From assembly GCA_031548025.1 (NCBI GenBank), contig JAVBRM010000051.1, positions 1 through 64,000 on the forward strand: a stretch of DNA of 64,000 nucleotides. The letters run 5' to 3'. The translations under genes were made by a program, and so were the position numbers. Below are positions 1-8,308 of this stretch, piece by piece. Origin of the DNA: UBA5239 sp031548025. GTDB taxonomy: Bacteria > Verrucomicrobiota > Lentisphaeria > Victivallales > Victivallaceae. How positions within the stretch are numbered: position 1 is the stretch's first letter; the number at the start of each line of letters is the position of its first letter. Under the pieces are notes generated by a model. It was not told the DNA's origin, ran no database searches, and saw only the letters and a list, made by a program, of their open reading frames with translations.

Positions 1-9
1 TCAACGGCC

Positions 10-56
10 AAAATCGTATAAATCTCGTCCGCAGGACGGGGTTTTATGCCGATTTT
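10..56. repeat. Imperfect hairpin-forming inverted repeat
   Basis: The arms at 10-30 and 34-56 pair over most of their length (both have AAAATCG outermost and CGTCC/GGACG next to a 3-base loop GCA). The outer right end is GATTTT. It lies downstream of the leftward WbsX-like gene and could be a terminator for a gene outside the window or a dispersed hairpin. No long T-run follows, so the role is uncertain. Confidence 0.4.
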
Positions 57-64
57 GCGTCTTG

Positions 65-84
65 ACTCCGTCGACAAACGGAGT
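65..84. repeat. Short inverted repeat downstream of the WbsX-like gene
   Basis: ACTCCGT at 65-71 pairs perfectly with ACGGAGT at 78-84 around a 6-base loop. It lies about 70 bases beyond the stop of the leftward gene ending at 154. No poly-U tract follows on either strand, so a terminator role is only possible. Nothing else is recognisable in 85-153. Confidence 0.3.
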
Positions 85-153
85 ACTCCCCGACCGCCTA
101 AAATTTTCTTTCATTTTTTCATATTACTTTTGACACTACCCGGATTGAATTTT

Positions 154-1287
154 TTACCTTAAACTGTTTTTCAAAGCTTTCAGAAATGAGTAGCCGTTTT
201 TGGTGTCCGGTTCGAGATAACTGCCCTCGGTCCATTCGTTCCAGGCGTTGATGAACATGATCTTTTCATTGGCCGGGCGGTCGGCCAGACATTCGATGGC
301 GAGGTTTACCGCATGGGTGAATTTTTCCCGGTCCGCCTCCATTACCGGCAGGAAAGGATAACCGGGGGCGGCATCGTAGATTTCCGACTGGACGGTGCGC
401 GGCGAGGAGTCCCAGGCGGTGGTTATCACCGGATAATACGGCGCGGGAAGGGTAGCCATGGCCTTGCGGCAGATGGCGGCGTAATCGTCGGCCGCTTCGA
501 CGTAATCGACTCGGGGAAACTGGTTGAACCATGTCTTGGAAATACAGACATTGTTGTAGCTGGTATAGCTGCTGAGACCGATTTTTTCGACCCAGTCGCG
601 CTGCGGACACTCCGAGTTGGCCGGGTGCGTCTCGAGGATATCGTACCAGATGCCGTTCACGTGGACTCCGGGCAACCCGGCGGCGCGGGCTTTGACGCGT
701 AATTTTTCGATGACTTTCGCCGTCGCCTCCACTCCTCCCATCTTCGCGATGAAGCGGTTCATAGCGTAAATGGAAAAATACGGCAGGCCGTCCACCCGCC
801 AATATTGCGGATGCGTCAGGTATTTTTCGATAATGTAATCCCAGACATAACCGACTGTGTCATAGGTGGTGGACCAGGGAAAGTTGACCGGGTACGACTT
901 ACTTTCCCGACTGCCCGGATGGAAATTTCTCCAGTCATGATTTGCCCACATCAGAGCAAATTTCAAGCGGTCAATGTTCTTCGCTTTCAGGAATCCCTCA
1001 TTCAAGGCTCGCTCCAGATACGGCCCCTCGTACCAATACCAGTCAAAAATGAATGCATCGATACCATGATCGGCAGCGACGTCGATTTTCCGGGTCATCA
1101 CCGCCGGGTCGGCTTCATCTTCATATCCCCATAGCGGGACTTTCGGCTGGTCATGCCCTTCGAAACGGGGTGTCGCCTTTTTCATGAGCTCCCATTCGGT
1201 CCAGCCGGCGCCATGAATTTTTTCATTGCGCGGATCGACATGATAGTTCGGAAAATAATAAACAGCGGTCTGAATTTGCTTTGTCAT
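154..1287 (-). CDS. WbsX/GH99-like putative glycan-active protein
   Basis: This 377-residue protein has the layout of the WbsX family (also called glycoside hydrolase family 99-like domain). It starts with a strand ending AVYYFPNYH, followed by GAGWTEWE and a run IDAFIFDWYWYEGP. The C-terminal signature INAWNEWTEGSYLEPD is typical of the family. The fold is expected to be a TIM barrel acting on an oligosaccharide or O-antigen-like substrate; the exact reaction is unknown. No signal peptide is visible, so it is probably cytoplasmic. The ATG at 1287 is chosen because AAGGA lies just upstream; an upstream in-frame extension to 1344 has no such site. It is divergent from an AraC-type gene, its likely regulator. 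Confidence 0.8.
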   Translation of the reverse strand: MTKQIQTAVYYFPNYHVDPRNEKIHGAGWTEWELMKKATPRFEGHDQPKVPLWGYEDEADPAVMTRKIDVAADHGIDAFIFDWYWYEGPYLERALNEGFLKAKNIDRLKFALMWANHDWRNFHPGSRESKSYPVNFPWSTTYDTVGYVWDYIIEKYLTHPQYWRVDGLPYFSIYAMNRFIAKMGGVEATAKVIEKLRVKARAAGLPGVHVNGIWYDILETHPANSECPQRDWVEKIGLSSYTSYNNVCISKTWFNQFPRVDYVEAADDYAAICRKAMATLPAPYYPVITTAWDSSPRTVQSEIYDAAPGYPFLPVMEADREKFTHAVNLAIECLADRPANEKIMFINAWNEWTEGSYLEPDTKNGYSFLKALKNSLR

Positions 1288-1438
1288 TTTTGAATCCTTC
1301 TGAGCGTTATATATATTATATACGCGTCGCCGGTTTTTCGACATAACAAAACAGGAAAAAAATGTAATAATCTTCCAAATCTTCAGTAAAAAATTGTTTT
1401 TCTGATGAAAATTTCCAACAAACCTGTATATTATCTAC

Positions 1439-2308
1439 ATGAAAGCTTATCTGGCGGAAAAAATGTTTGAATACCGTGATTTTCCGTTGACGGTGTCCCG
1501 GGCGCCCCAGCGGTCGTCCATGGTGCCGCATTATCATGATTTCATCGAGCTGGTGCTGGTGGCCCAGGGGCATACGATTCATACGATTCATACCGAAAGC
1601 GGCGGCGTTCTTTCTTATGGTTTGATCCAGGGGGACCTCTTTACGATCATGCCGGGGGAAATACACGGGTACAGCGAGAGCAAACAGCTCGTCATCTACA
1701 ACCTGGCTTTCGATATGAAGTTGATCGAATATGAAATTTCCGAGCTGAAACAACTGAAATCCTGGGATGCTCTGTTCAAGCCCCATCCTGAAGTGTTCCG
1801 CAACCGTATTCATTTGACGCCGTTCGAGCGCAACCGGGCCGAAAAATCCATTCGCCAGATGATTATGGCTACTTCGTTGAAATCCCCCGGATACCGCCTG
1901 ACAGCCAGAGTCGCCCTGTTGGAGCTCCTCCTGATGATCGGCCAGTCGCATGTCATGGAATGGCAAGAGGCGGCCGCCTCTTTCGACGGTAATATCCTGA
2001 AGTCGATCAATGAATTGGAAAAACGTCCCGGCAAGACATTCAATCTGATTGGATTGGCCAAAGCCGCCGGAATGAGTAAATCGTCATATGCCAAAAAGTT
2101 CAAAAACATGACCGGTCTGGCGCCGCTGGATTATTGTATCGATCTGCGCATGGAGCAAGTCAGGCGGCAGCTCACGGAGTCTGACTTGTCCATTTCCGAA
2201 ATCGCTTTTCAACACGGTTTCTGCGACAGTAATTATATGATCAAGTTATTTCGCCAGCGTCACGGAATCACCCCCGGGCAATACCGCCGCCTCTGCCGGG
2301 GATTATGA
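1439..2308 (+). CDS. AraC-family transcriptional regulator
   Basis: The 289-residue protein has an N-terminal cupin-type sensing half (HYHDFIELVLVAQG, then IMPGEIHGY) and a C-terminal double helix-turn-helix of about 100 residues. The second helix-turn-helix reads GFCDSNYMIKLFRQ and ends in the family motif GITPGQYRR. It probably binds a sugar and activates the divergent WbsX/GH99-like gene. A TATATT box lies only 6 bases before the ATG at 1439, so translation may really start at the ATG at 1463, which follows GGCGGAAAAA. Its last 6 bases overlap the convergent AraC gene, leaving no room for a separate terminator. Confidence 0.88.
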   Translation: MKAYLAEKMFEYRDFPLTVSRAPQRSSMVPHYHDFIELVLVAQGHTIHTIHTESGGVLSYGLIQGDLFTIMPGEIHGYSESKQLVIYNLAFDMKLIEYEISELKQLKSWDALFKPHPEVFRNRIHLTPFERNRAEKSIRQMIMATSLKSPGYRLTARVALLELLLMIGQSHVMEWQEAAASFDGNILKSINELEKRPGKTFNLIGLAKAAGMSKSSYAKKFKNMTGLAPLDYCIDLRMEQVRRQLTESDLSISEIAFQHGFCDSNYMIKLFRQRHGITPGQYRRLCRGL

Positions 2309-3052
2309 CTTTCGGAACTCGCTTGGGGTGATGCCGGTACGCTGTTTGAACTGGCGGGAAAAAAAATAGACGGAGGAATAGCCCAATTCCTCCGCGATTC
2401 CGGTCATCGAGATACTGGACTCCATCAGCATGTCTTTGGCTTGCTCGACTCGGCAGTTGATGATATAATCCTGCGGGGATTGGCCTTTCAGCTCTTTGAA
2501 CAGCCGGCTGAAGTGATCATGGCACAAGCCACAGCGTTTGGCGAGGTCTCGAATCTTGTATTCTTTGCCCGGGGCCTGTTCAATTGACCGGTATAATCTT
2601 TCGATAACTCCGAAATGATAGTTATCGGGAGCTGAATCTGATTCCATATCGTGTTCCAGTACTGCCTGGAGGGCGGAGTTCAACCAGAAATTGGCTTTTG
2701 CAGTATCGCCCCGGCGACCGAAAGTTGCCGAACGGGTCAGCATCTCGGCTATGAACTCCGTCTTGCGCAGTTTCCGGTGATAGGCAAAAACCGGTGCCTC
2801 GGGAACAAGAGCAATATCGAAGTGCGCCGCCACCACCGTTAAAGGCGCCGAGCGCGAATGCGATGCATGGTGTGAGGAACCCGGAAAAAACACAAAACAA
2901 TCTCCCCGGGTGATCGGATAGGTCCGGTCTTTGGTGGTCAGGGTTCCCGTTCCCGCGCATACCAGCCAGATATCGTAATCCTTGAAGTTATCCGCCTTCC
3001 AGTCCCAGGCTTCGGAACACCTGAACACATTTCCTGACTTATATGAAAACAT
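2303..3052 (-). CDS. AraC-family transcriptional regulator
   Basis: About 249 residues: an N-terminal cupin region (GDCFVFFPGSSHHA) and a C-terminal AraC DNA-binding domain with GYSSVYFFSRQFKQRTGITPSEFRKS. It stands divergently to the URO-D-like gene at 3161 and is the obvious candidate to control it. The first ATG (3052) is preceded by an in-frame TTG at 3058; neither has a strong ribosome binding site, so the start is uncertain by two codons. The 3' end overlaps the convergent AraC gene by 6 bases. Confidence 0.87.
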   Translation of the reverse strand: MFSYKSGNVFRCSEAWDWKADNFKDYDIWLVCAGTGTLTTKDRTYPITRGDCFVFFPGSSHHASHSRSAPLTVVAAHFDIALVPEAPVFAYHRKLRKTEFIAEMLTRSATFGRRGDTAKANFWLNSALQAVLEHDMESDSAPDNYHFGVIERLYRSIEQAPGKEYKIRDLAKRCGLCHDHFSRLFKELKGQSPQDYIINCRVEQAKDMLMESSISMTGIAEELGYSSVYFFSRQFKQRTGITPSEFRKS

Positions 3053-3160
3053 ACTCAATATATCGTATCAGTGTAAATTTTTCCGGACCTTATGCATTTA
3101 TTTTTTCCGACAAATCGTTATAATATAAATCATGTCAGATATCAAATCAAGGATTGGACT

Positions 3161-4303
3161 ATGAAAAAATTGAAATGGCTGAAACACGATGATTTGGCAA
3201 TTGAGCGCCGGGGCGAAGTTTTATCGCGGCAGGAATATCTCGATTGGATGACCTTCAAGGGCGGGAAAATCGTTTTTACCGAATACTTCGGGCCGATGGT
3301 CGGGTTGAAAGAAAACTGGGAAGAACAGGGGGCAACACCCGAAGAATTGAATTTTTCCGCATTCCGTTACCGTTTCCAGGAAAGTTTTACCGTTCCGGTC
3401 AACTGTGGGCGGCTTGCTCCCAGGCGCGAAAAAATATACGAGGATGACAAGGTCATTCACTATCTGGATGATCTTGGCCGCAAGCTGGAATTGCATATCG
3501 GCTACGCGACAATCCCCCTGCCGCTCGATTATCCGGTCAAAACGATGGATGATTGGATGAAAATCAAGCATAAATATGAATTTGACGAATCCCGTTTTTC
3601 ACCGGATTGGGAAAGTCTCTGCCGTCAGGCCATTGAGCAGGGCAAAGTCATTACCGCGGGGATTCCCGGCGGGTTTGACGAACCCCGTCAACTGCTTGGC
3701 GAAGTGAACCTGTGTTACGCCTGTTACGAGTCACCGGAATTGATCCACGATATTCTCAATACCATCGGCGAAACCGCCTATAAAGTTCTCGACCGAGTTT
3801 CCGCGGCGGTGAAGATTGACCAACTGAGAGTTCATGAAGATATGGCGGGCAAGTCCGGGCCGCTTTGGGGACCGGTCGAAATTCGTGAGTTTATAAAACC
3901 GTATTACCGGAAAATCTGGGATATGCTCGAAAGCCGCGGCGCCCTGATATTTGACCAGGACAGCGACGGTTACATGGAGCCGGTGATCGACGCATTTCTC
4001 GATGCCGGGATCAACTGTATGCATCCGTGCGAACCGGCCGCCGGTATGGATATCGTCAAAATCCGGCGGAAATGGGGCGAAAAGATCATGTTGATCGGCG
4101 GAATTGACAAATATGTGCTGACCCGGACCAAAGAAGAGATCGAGAAAGAGCTTGAATACAAAGTTCCGCCGATGATTCATTCCGGCGGCGGATGCATACT
4201 AAGCCTGGACCATCGGCTTCCGGCTGAAATCCCGCTGGAAAACTATAAGTTCTATATCTCAAAAATCTGGGAAATCATTCATCGCGAAGAGAAACGTCTA
4301 TGA
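3161..4303 (+). CDS. URO-D superfamily protein, MtaA/CmuA-like (putative methyltransferase)
   Basis: This 380-residue protein belongs to the uroporphyrinogen decarboxylase superfamily. It has a late HPCE motif (H288, C290) and a distant GGGC (C345). In the MtaA/CmuA methyltransferase branch an H-x-C...C set binds zinc and activates a thiol, whereas true HemE enzymes lack it. A role in corrinoid-linked methyl transfer, or in demethylating a sugar or aromatic substrate, is therefore more likely than haem synthesis. This is inference: no corrinoid protein is encoded nearby. The ATG at 3161 has AAGGA 7 bases upstream; an upstream extension from 3092 has no such site. An AraC gene lies divergently at 3052. 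Confidence 0.75.
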   Translation: MKKLKWLKHDDLAIERRGEVLSRQEYLDWMTFKGGKIVFTEYFGPMVGLKENWEEQGATPEELNFSAFRYRFQESFTVPVNCGRLAPRREKIYEDDKVIHYLDDLGRKLELHIGYATIPLPLDYPVKTMDDWMKIKHKYEFDESRFSPDWESLCRQAIEQGKVITAGIPGGFDEPRQLLGEVNLCYACYESPELIHDILNTIGETAYKVLDRVSAAVKIDQLRVHEDMAGKSGPLWGPVEIREFIKPYYRKIWDMLESRGALIFDQDSDGYMEPVIDAFLDAGINCMHPCEPAAGMDIVKIRRKWGEKIMLIGGIDKYVLTRTKEEIEKELEYKVPPMIHSGGGCILSLDHRLPAEIPLENYKFYISKIWEIIHREEKRL

Positions 4304-4341
4304 GCGGGCCAAGAAAAAGCGCTTTGACTTTGGAATGGTGC

Positions 4342-4431
4342 AAAAGACGGAAAAGACTGAAGGACCCAAAGGACAGCATTCAACTTGAAACTCAACTGTC
4401 CTTTGTATCCTTTATGTCATTTACGTCATTT
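4342..4431. repeat. Long imperfect inverted repeat with 9-base periodic arms
   Basis: The left arm (4342-4376) and right arm (4396-4431) are largely complementary over about 35 bases. The innermost AAAGGACAG/CTGTCCTTT (4368-4376 and 4396-4404) pair perfectly. Read on the minus strand, the right arm is four 9-base units of the form AAA(G/T)GA(C/T)nn. The 19-base loop holds the small palindrome TTCAACTTGAA. It lies between the convergent genes ending at 4303 and 4497 and may be a bidirectional transcription end or a dispersed repeat. Confidence 0.6.
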
Positions 4432-4455
4432 TCTCTCGAGTTTTGACGAAATCGT

Positions 4456-4484
4456 CCCGGGAGTGACAGCAATCACTCCCCGGG
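4456..4484. terminator. Strong hairpin between convergent genes, possible terminator
   Basis: CCCGGGAGTGA (4456-4466) faces TCACTCCCCGGG (4473-4484) across a 6-base loop, one bulged C apart from perfect. The downstream sequence on the plus strand is A/T-rich but not a T-run. It sits 12 bases beyond the stop of the YcaC-like gene and may end transcription of both converging genes. Confidence 0.5.
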
Positions 4485-4496
4485 AAATATAATTAT

Positions 4497-5171
4497 TCAA
4501 CTCTTGATTTGATCCAGATTGGTTTCGTGCCCTTTGGCGGCAACTTCCTGGGCTTTGCCGTAGCTCTCCATCAGCAGCCGGTAATTCGGCATAGCGGTGG
4601 CAAAAAGGTTGGCGAAGTCCATCGCATCCGGGCGGTTCCAGGTCTGTTGCAACTCCGAAACCACAGCCAGGGTATCGATCGGAATAACTCCGGCTTGTGC
4701 CAGGCGCGCAATAGTCAAATCCGTCGCGATCTTACTCCAATTGCCGGAAGCATCCACCACAGCATAGGTTTTGTAACCGGACGCCGCCGCGCAAATGGAC
4801 GGAAACGCCAGGCATACGCTCGTGAGCGTTCCCGCAATCACCAGGGTTTTGCGTCCGCTGTCTTCAATGGCTTGAACGAAATCCGGCATGTCCCAGGCAT
4901 TGATCTGCCCATGGCGCGCAATATATTTCGCGTGCGGGGCATATTGGTGGATTTCGGGAATCAACGGGCCGTTCGGGCCGTCCGGAACGGAAGCGGTGGT
5001 CAGGACGGGAATTTTGCAGAGTGTGGCCGCTTTGGCCAACACCGTGACATTCTGGCGAAGGTCGGCCAGCGGTATGTCTTTTACCAGATTGAATAACCCA
5101 CTTTGATGATCGATCAACAACATGAGCGTATCGCTCGGATTGATCATTACTTTTTCCTGAATTTTACTCAT
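4497..5171 (-). CDS. Isochorismatase-like cysteine hydrolase, YcaC-type
   Basis: At 224 residues this closely matches the E. coli YcaC subgroup of the isochorismatase/cysteine hydrolase family. Recognisable stretches are LIDHQSGL (D21), the GPNGPL loop, YIARHGQINAWD (R86) and AGTLTSVCLAFP (C120, the expected nucleophile). YcaC proteins form ring oligomers; their physiological substrate is unknown, so hydrolysis of an amide or similar bond is the most that can be said. GAGGAGAG just upstream supports the ATG at 5171. It follows the large hydrolase gene (stop 5279) in the same direction but 107 bases away, so it may have its own promoter. Confidence 0.85.
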   Translation of the reverse strand: MSKIQEKVMINPSDTLMLLIDHQSGLFNLVKDIPLADLRQNVTVLAKAATLCKIPVLTTASVPDGPNGPLIPEIHQYAPHAKYIARHGQINAWDMPDFVQAIEDSGRKTLVIAGTLTSVCLAFPSICAAASGYKTYAVVDASGNWSKIATDLTIARLAQAGVIPIDTLAVVSELQQTWNRPDAMDFANLFATAMPNYRLLMESYGKAQEVAAKGHETNLDQIKS

Positions 5172-5278
5172 AGTTCTCTCCTCTTGATTCGGTTACGTTG
5201 CTTCATTCATTCGATAAAAAATCCTGACAATATTCCGGTGTCTTCCCAGCTCCTTTTAAATAATGTAGTCGTTTTTTA

Positions 5279-7573
5279 TCAAATGTCAAATACCTTGAGG
5301 ACGCCGTTTGCATAAGTTATTTCTTCCTGGGAGATTGCGAAAATCGCACCCCAAGCCGCCGGGATCACCGTGGAAAATGACCAACTTTGGTGGCCGCTTG
5401 AGCGAGGTGTGAGGCGTTTACCGGAAATCATTTCGTAAATGAACGGTTCGTGCTCGTATCCGTATAGGGTGAATTCAGCCGGTTCGTCGACTCCTTTTTC
5501 CAACATGGCCTGGTATTGGCCGGTCCTGGGGCCGTAGGTTCGGTGATCGTTGACTGCGTAAAGGAATGCCGTCTGGCCGTGAAGTCGCAGGTTGCAGAGA
5601 ATTCGCAGACTGGAACAGTCGAAATCGCGTTTGACGGAGTCGCCGACGGTCCGGCGGAGTTCGGCGGCATAATTTTCCATCATCTGCTGATCGGCAGCAG
5701 CAGTGACGCCCCCGGATTGCTCGAGCTGCCATTCTTTCCGGAAATTGGTATCGTCTTTGACGCTGAAATCCTGCCCTTTGTTGATCATATTGGCACTGAC
5801 CCGTTTGCGGGTCGTGAAATCAAAATCAAAGCGGTATTCGGTGGCGATGTCCGCTTTCAGGTATTGATCGCTCCAGATTCTGCCGTTGAAATCCCGTATA
5901 TGCTTTACTACTGATGCCGGCAAGGTCCCGGCGCAAGGCAGAACCAGCACCTCGTAAGCGGCGAGTTTTCCCTCCAGAATGTCTTCCTCGAAAATGACGT
6001 CCGCCGGGATTTGCGCCATTGCCAGCAGGCTGTAAAAATTATAAATCTGATAATTCTGGTAATGGGTATGGAAACGCGGAATATCTCCCCAGATTCGCGA
6101 GGTCAGGCTGTCCAGAACGGCGACCCGGCGCGGCGCATTTTGGGTCAAACGGGTCATTTCACCGAAAGGCTTCAGAACTTCCCGGCTGAACCGGGCAATA
6201 CTTTGTTCCGTTTCGGGTGAAAGAATAAAGGGATCGCCGTTCTGCTGAATCAATTCCAGCGAACTACCGAAATAACAGCCGATGCCTCGCGGTCCGCGGG
6301 AGAAATTGATCCAGGCGCATTCGCTCCAGCGATCCGGCCCCATGCGCAAGGTCTGCTTGCGGGAAAAACGGTTGTCGAAGCACGGCACCAGCGAACCGGC
6401 ATAATTCCACAAAGTGATGGTATGAAGAAAATCCTGGCGATTCCGCCGGGCAACCGCCACAAGCGATTCGATAAATAAAGTAGTTTTGGCATCGGGATTG
6501 GTGTATGTCCAGGAGCTGGCGATATCCAGCCCGCGCAATCGCTCAGCCAAAGGCGCCAGCCGAAAAGGATCGGACAGAGTTTGAATGTCGGGGCGAAAGC
6601 GGTGAGCGGTTTGGGCAATCAATTCATTGATCGGCCGCCAGCCATCGCCCTGGCCGAAGTAATAGCGGGCATAGCGGCACTCTATTTCATCGTCGGCGAT
6701 TACGCCGGGCTCGACTTCCGGAACATCGGGAAAACTGTTGGCAAAAACCCGTTCAACCGAACGCAATTCGGAGAGCGGAAATCCCAGTTGTTTTTCGTGT
6801 TTCCGGCGGGAAGCCGGAGAACAGGGTAATTTGAGCTTATCCTCGACTTCGCTGTTGGCGAAAATGGTGGTACACGAGGGAAATTCCCCGAACAGGCGCA
6901 TCAGCGAGATCACCAGATTTTTGATTTTTTCCCGGGTGTAAGGATGATCGGGGTCCAGGAGATAAGATTTGGTTCCGTCGGCGTTAAGCGCCACCGCCTG
7001 AGGCGGATCGCCGGGCTTGGCCGCAAAAATACCGCCGTTACCGTTTTTGATCAGGATTCCCAGCTCGATACCGCGCTTCATGGCTTCCTCGATCAACCGC
7101 ATGGCGCGGTGCGGATGAAGCAATGCCCAGTCAGCGGAAAACTGACTCCAGGTGAAGCCCAGTTCCGCCAGCTTGTCCAGTTCTTCTATCGCGGAATCCC
7201 ACCCCGCCTCGAGCGCGTCATAATGTATGGTCGAGGGCCAATGCCAGAGCGCCATGGCATTTTGCCGGCGAGGCGGTACCACTGCCAAAACATCGCTATA
7301 TTCCGCGTGGACGATATCTCTTGAATAAAGGCGGCAGGTAAATTGATATTCGGCAGGCTCCAGGAGCGCGGTATTGATGGTAAATTCCATGGCAGTATGC
7401 CCGGCGAGCTTGGGAACCGGTAATTCCTGCGGGAGCGGACCTTCAAGCACCATGCGGCAATCGGTAAATGTTTCAGCCAAAAAGTTGGCTACTTCAAACT
7501 TTATTACCGCTTTTTCACCGCGATAATAACACCGTCGAACGGAAGCGGGCATGATTCGAATGGGATTTTGCAT
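5279..7573 (-). CDS. Large putative glycoside hydrolase with beta-galactosidase-type trimerisation-like region
   Basis: This 764-residue protein has an N-terminal beta-sandwich (about residues 1-105) and a TIM-barrel-like part starting near ALWHWPSTIHYDALEAGW (about 110-430). A Rossmann-like segment (about 500-590, with LEGKLAAYEVLVLPCAGTLP) resembles the trimerisation domain of GH42 beta-galactosidases. No signal peptide is visible, unlike its partners. It is the last gene of the first duplicated operon, 15 bases after the pseudopilin. The catalytic family is not recognised; glycoside hydrolase activity is inferred from fold and context. The second operon copy lacks a counterpart. Confidence 0.6.
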   Translation of the reverse strand: MQNPIRIMPASVRRCYYRGEKAVIKFEVANFLAETFTDCRMVLEGPLPQELPVPKLAGHTAMEFTINTALLEPAEYQFTCRLYSRDIVHAEYSDVLAVVPPRRQNAMALWHWPSTIHYDALEAGWDSAIEELDKLAELGFTWSQFSADWALLHPHRAMRLIEEAMKRGIELGILIKNGNGGIFAAKPGDPPQAVALNADGTKSYLLDPDHPYTREKIKNLVISLMRLFGEFPSCTTIFANSEVEDKLKLPCSPASRRKHEKQLGFPLSELRSVERVFANSFPDVPEVEPGVIADDEIECRYARYYFGQGDGWRPINELIAQTAHRFRPDIQTLSDPFRLAPLAERLRGLDIASSWTYTNPDAKTTLFIESLVAVARRNRQDFLHTITLWNYAGSLVPCFDNRFSRKQTLRMGPDRWSECAWINFSRGPRGIGCYFGSSLELIQQNGDPFILSPETEQSIARFSREVLKPFGEMTRLTQNAPRRVAVLDSLTSRIWGDIPRFHTHYQNYQIYNFYSLLAMAQIPADVIFEEDILEGKLAAYEVLVLPCAGTLPASVVKHIRDFNGRIWSDQYLKADIATEYRFDFDFTTRKRVSANMINKGQDFSVKDDTNFRKEWQLEQSGGVTAAADQQMMENYAAELRRTVGDSVKRDFDCSSLRILCNLRLHGQTAFLYAVNDHRTYGPRTGQYQAMLEKGVDEPAEFTLYGYEHEPFIYEMISGKRLTPRSSGHQSWSFSTVIPAAWGAIFAISQEEITYANGVLKVFDI

Positions 7574-7588
7574 GGAGTTTTCTTTCTG

Positions 7589-8308
7589 TTATTGGAGCAA
7601 GACCGCGCTGCCGATTTCACCAACCAGATAATAATTGAAATTACTGGTAATGGTACTCTTGCCGCTGTTGCTCAGTCGCTTATATTCTTTGGTAACGTAT
7701 TTACGGTCGTTGCCGGAGGCATGGCCGTCAATGAACAGTAAATTCACTTTGTTCTCATGAATGGTAAAGGGGCGCGAATAGGAATTGGTGCCATTGGTTA
7801 CCAGCATTTTGAAATAGGAGTTATTTGAGACCGGCAAGCCGGCATCTGCGCTCATGACAACTTTGGAATAACCGGCCTTCTGAACGTCCGTGCTTTTCAG
7901 GTCAAACGTCGGCAACGTTGAAAGCGTCGTATAAGGCGCGCCATAAGAGCGCATGTTGTTTTCGACGACGGTGGGTATTTTGGATACAAATTCCGGGCAA
8001 AAAATAAATTTTGCGTCGTGTTGGATATAACCGCAATATTTCAACAAACCACCCCAGGTCCACCCGCTATCCGGCATCTTTGAACTACTCATGCTATCAG
8101 AATTGTTGTTCATGAACATCATATTGAAATCATGTTGATACAGTCCCTGCGACAGGCCGACCTGTTTCAGATTGGAGAGGCACTTGATAGTCACCGATTT
8201 GTTGCGGGCTTTGTTCAAGGCCGGCAACATCATGGCCGCGAGGATTGCAATGATAGCAATCACAATGAGGAGTTCGATAAGTGTGAAAATCTGATGTCTT
8301 TCAATCAT
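7589..8308 (-). CDS. Pseudopilin (type II secretion / prepilin-type), copy 1
   Basis: The 239-residue protein has a short basic leader and then FTLIELLIVIAIIAIL, the type IV prepilin N-methylation and transmembrane helix. The residue before the processed Phe is Ile, not Gly. The C-terminal part ends with an H-x9-DG motif (HENKVNLLFIDG), as in the prepilin-type processing-associated H-X9-DG domain. Cysteines in KCLSNLKQ and FIFCPE recur in the other pseudopilins here. AAGGAGG lies just upstream of the ATG at 8308, which overlaps the stop of the M23-like gene (ATGA). It is a near-duplicate of the gene at 11928-12647. It should be an inner-membrane-anchored component of a secretion pseudopilus. 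Confidence 0.9.
   Translation of the reverse strand: MIERHQIFTLIELLIVIAIIAILAAMMLPALNKARNKSVTIKCLSNLKQVGLSQGLYQHDFNMMFMNNNSDSMSSSKMPDSGWTWGGLLKYCGYIQHDAKFIFCPEFVSKIPTVVENNMRSYGAPYTTLSTLPTFDLKSTDVQKAGYSKVVMSADAGLPVSNNSYFKMLVTNGTNSYSRPFTIHENKVNLLFIDGHASGNDRKYVTKEYKRLSNSGKSTITSNFNYYLVGEIGSAVLLQ

Noticed and set aside
3161..4303. HemE (haem biosynthesis uroporphyrinogen decarboxylase)
   Set aside because: The H-x-C...C set and AraC context fit the methyltransferase branch; no haem genes are nearby.
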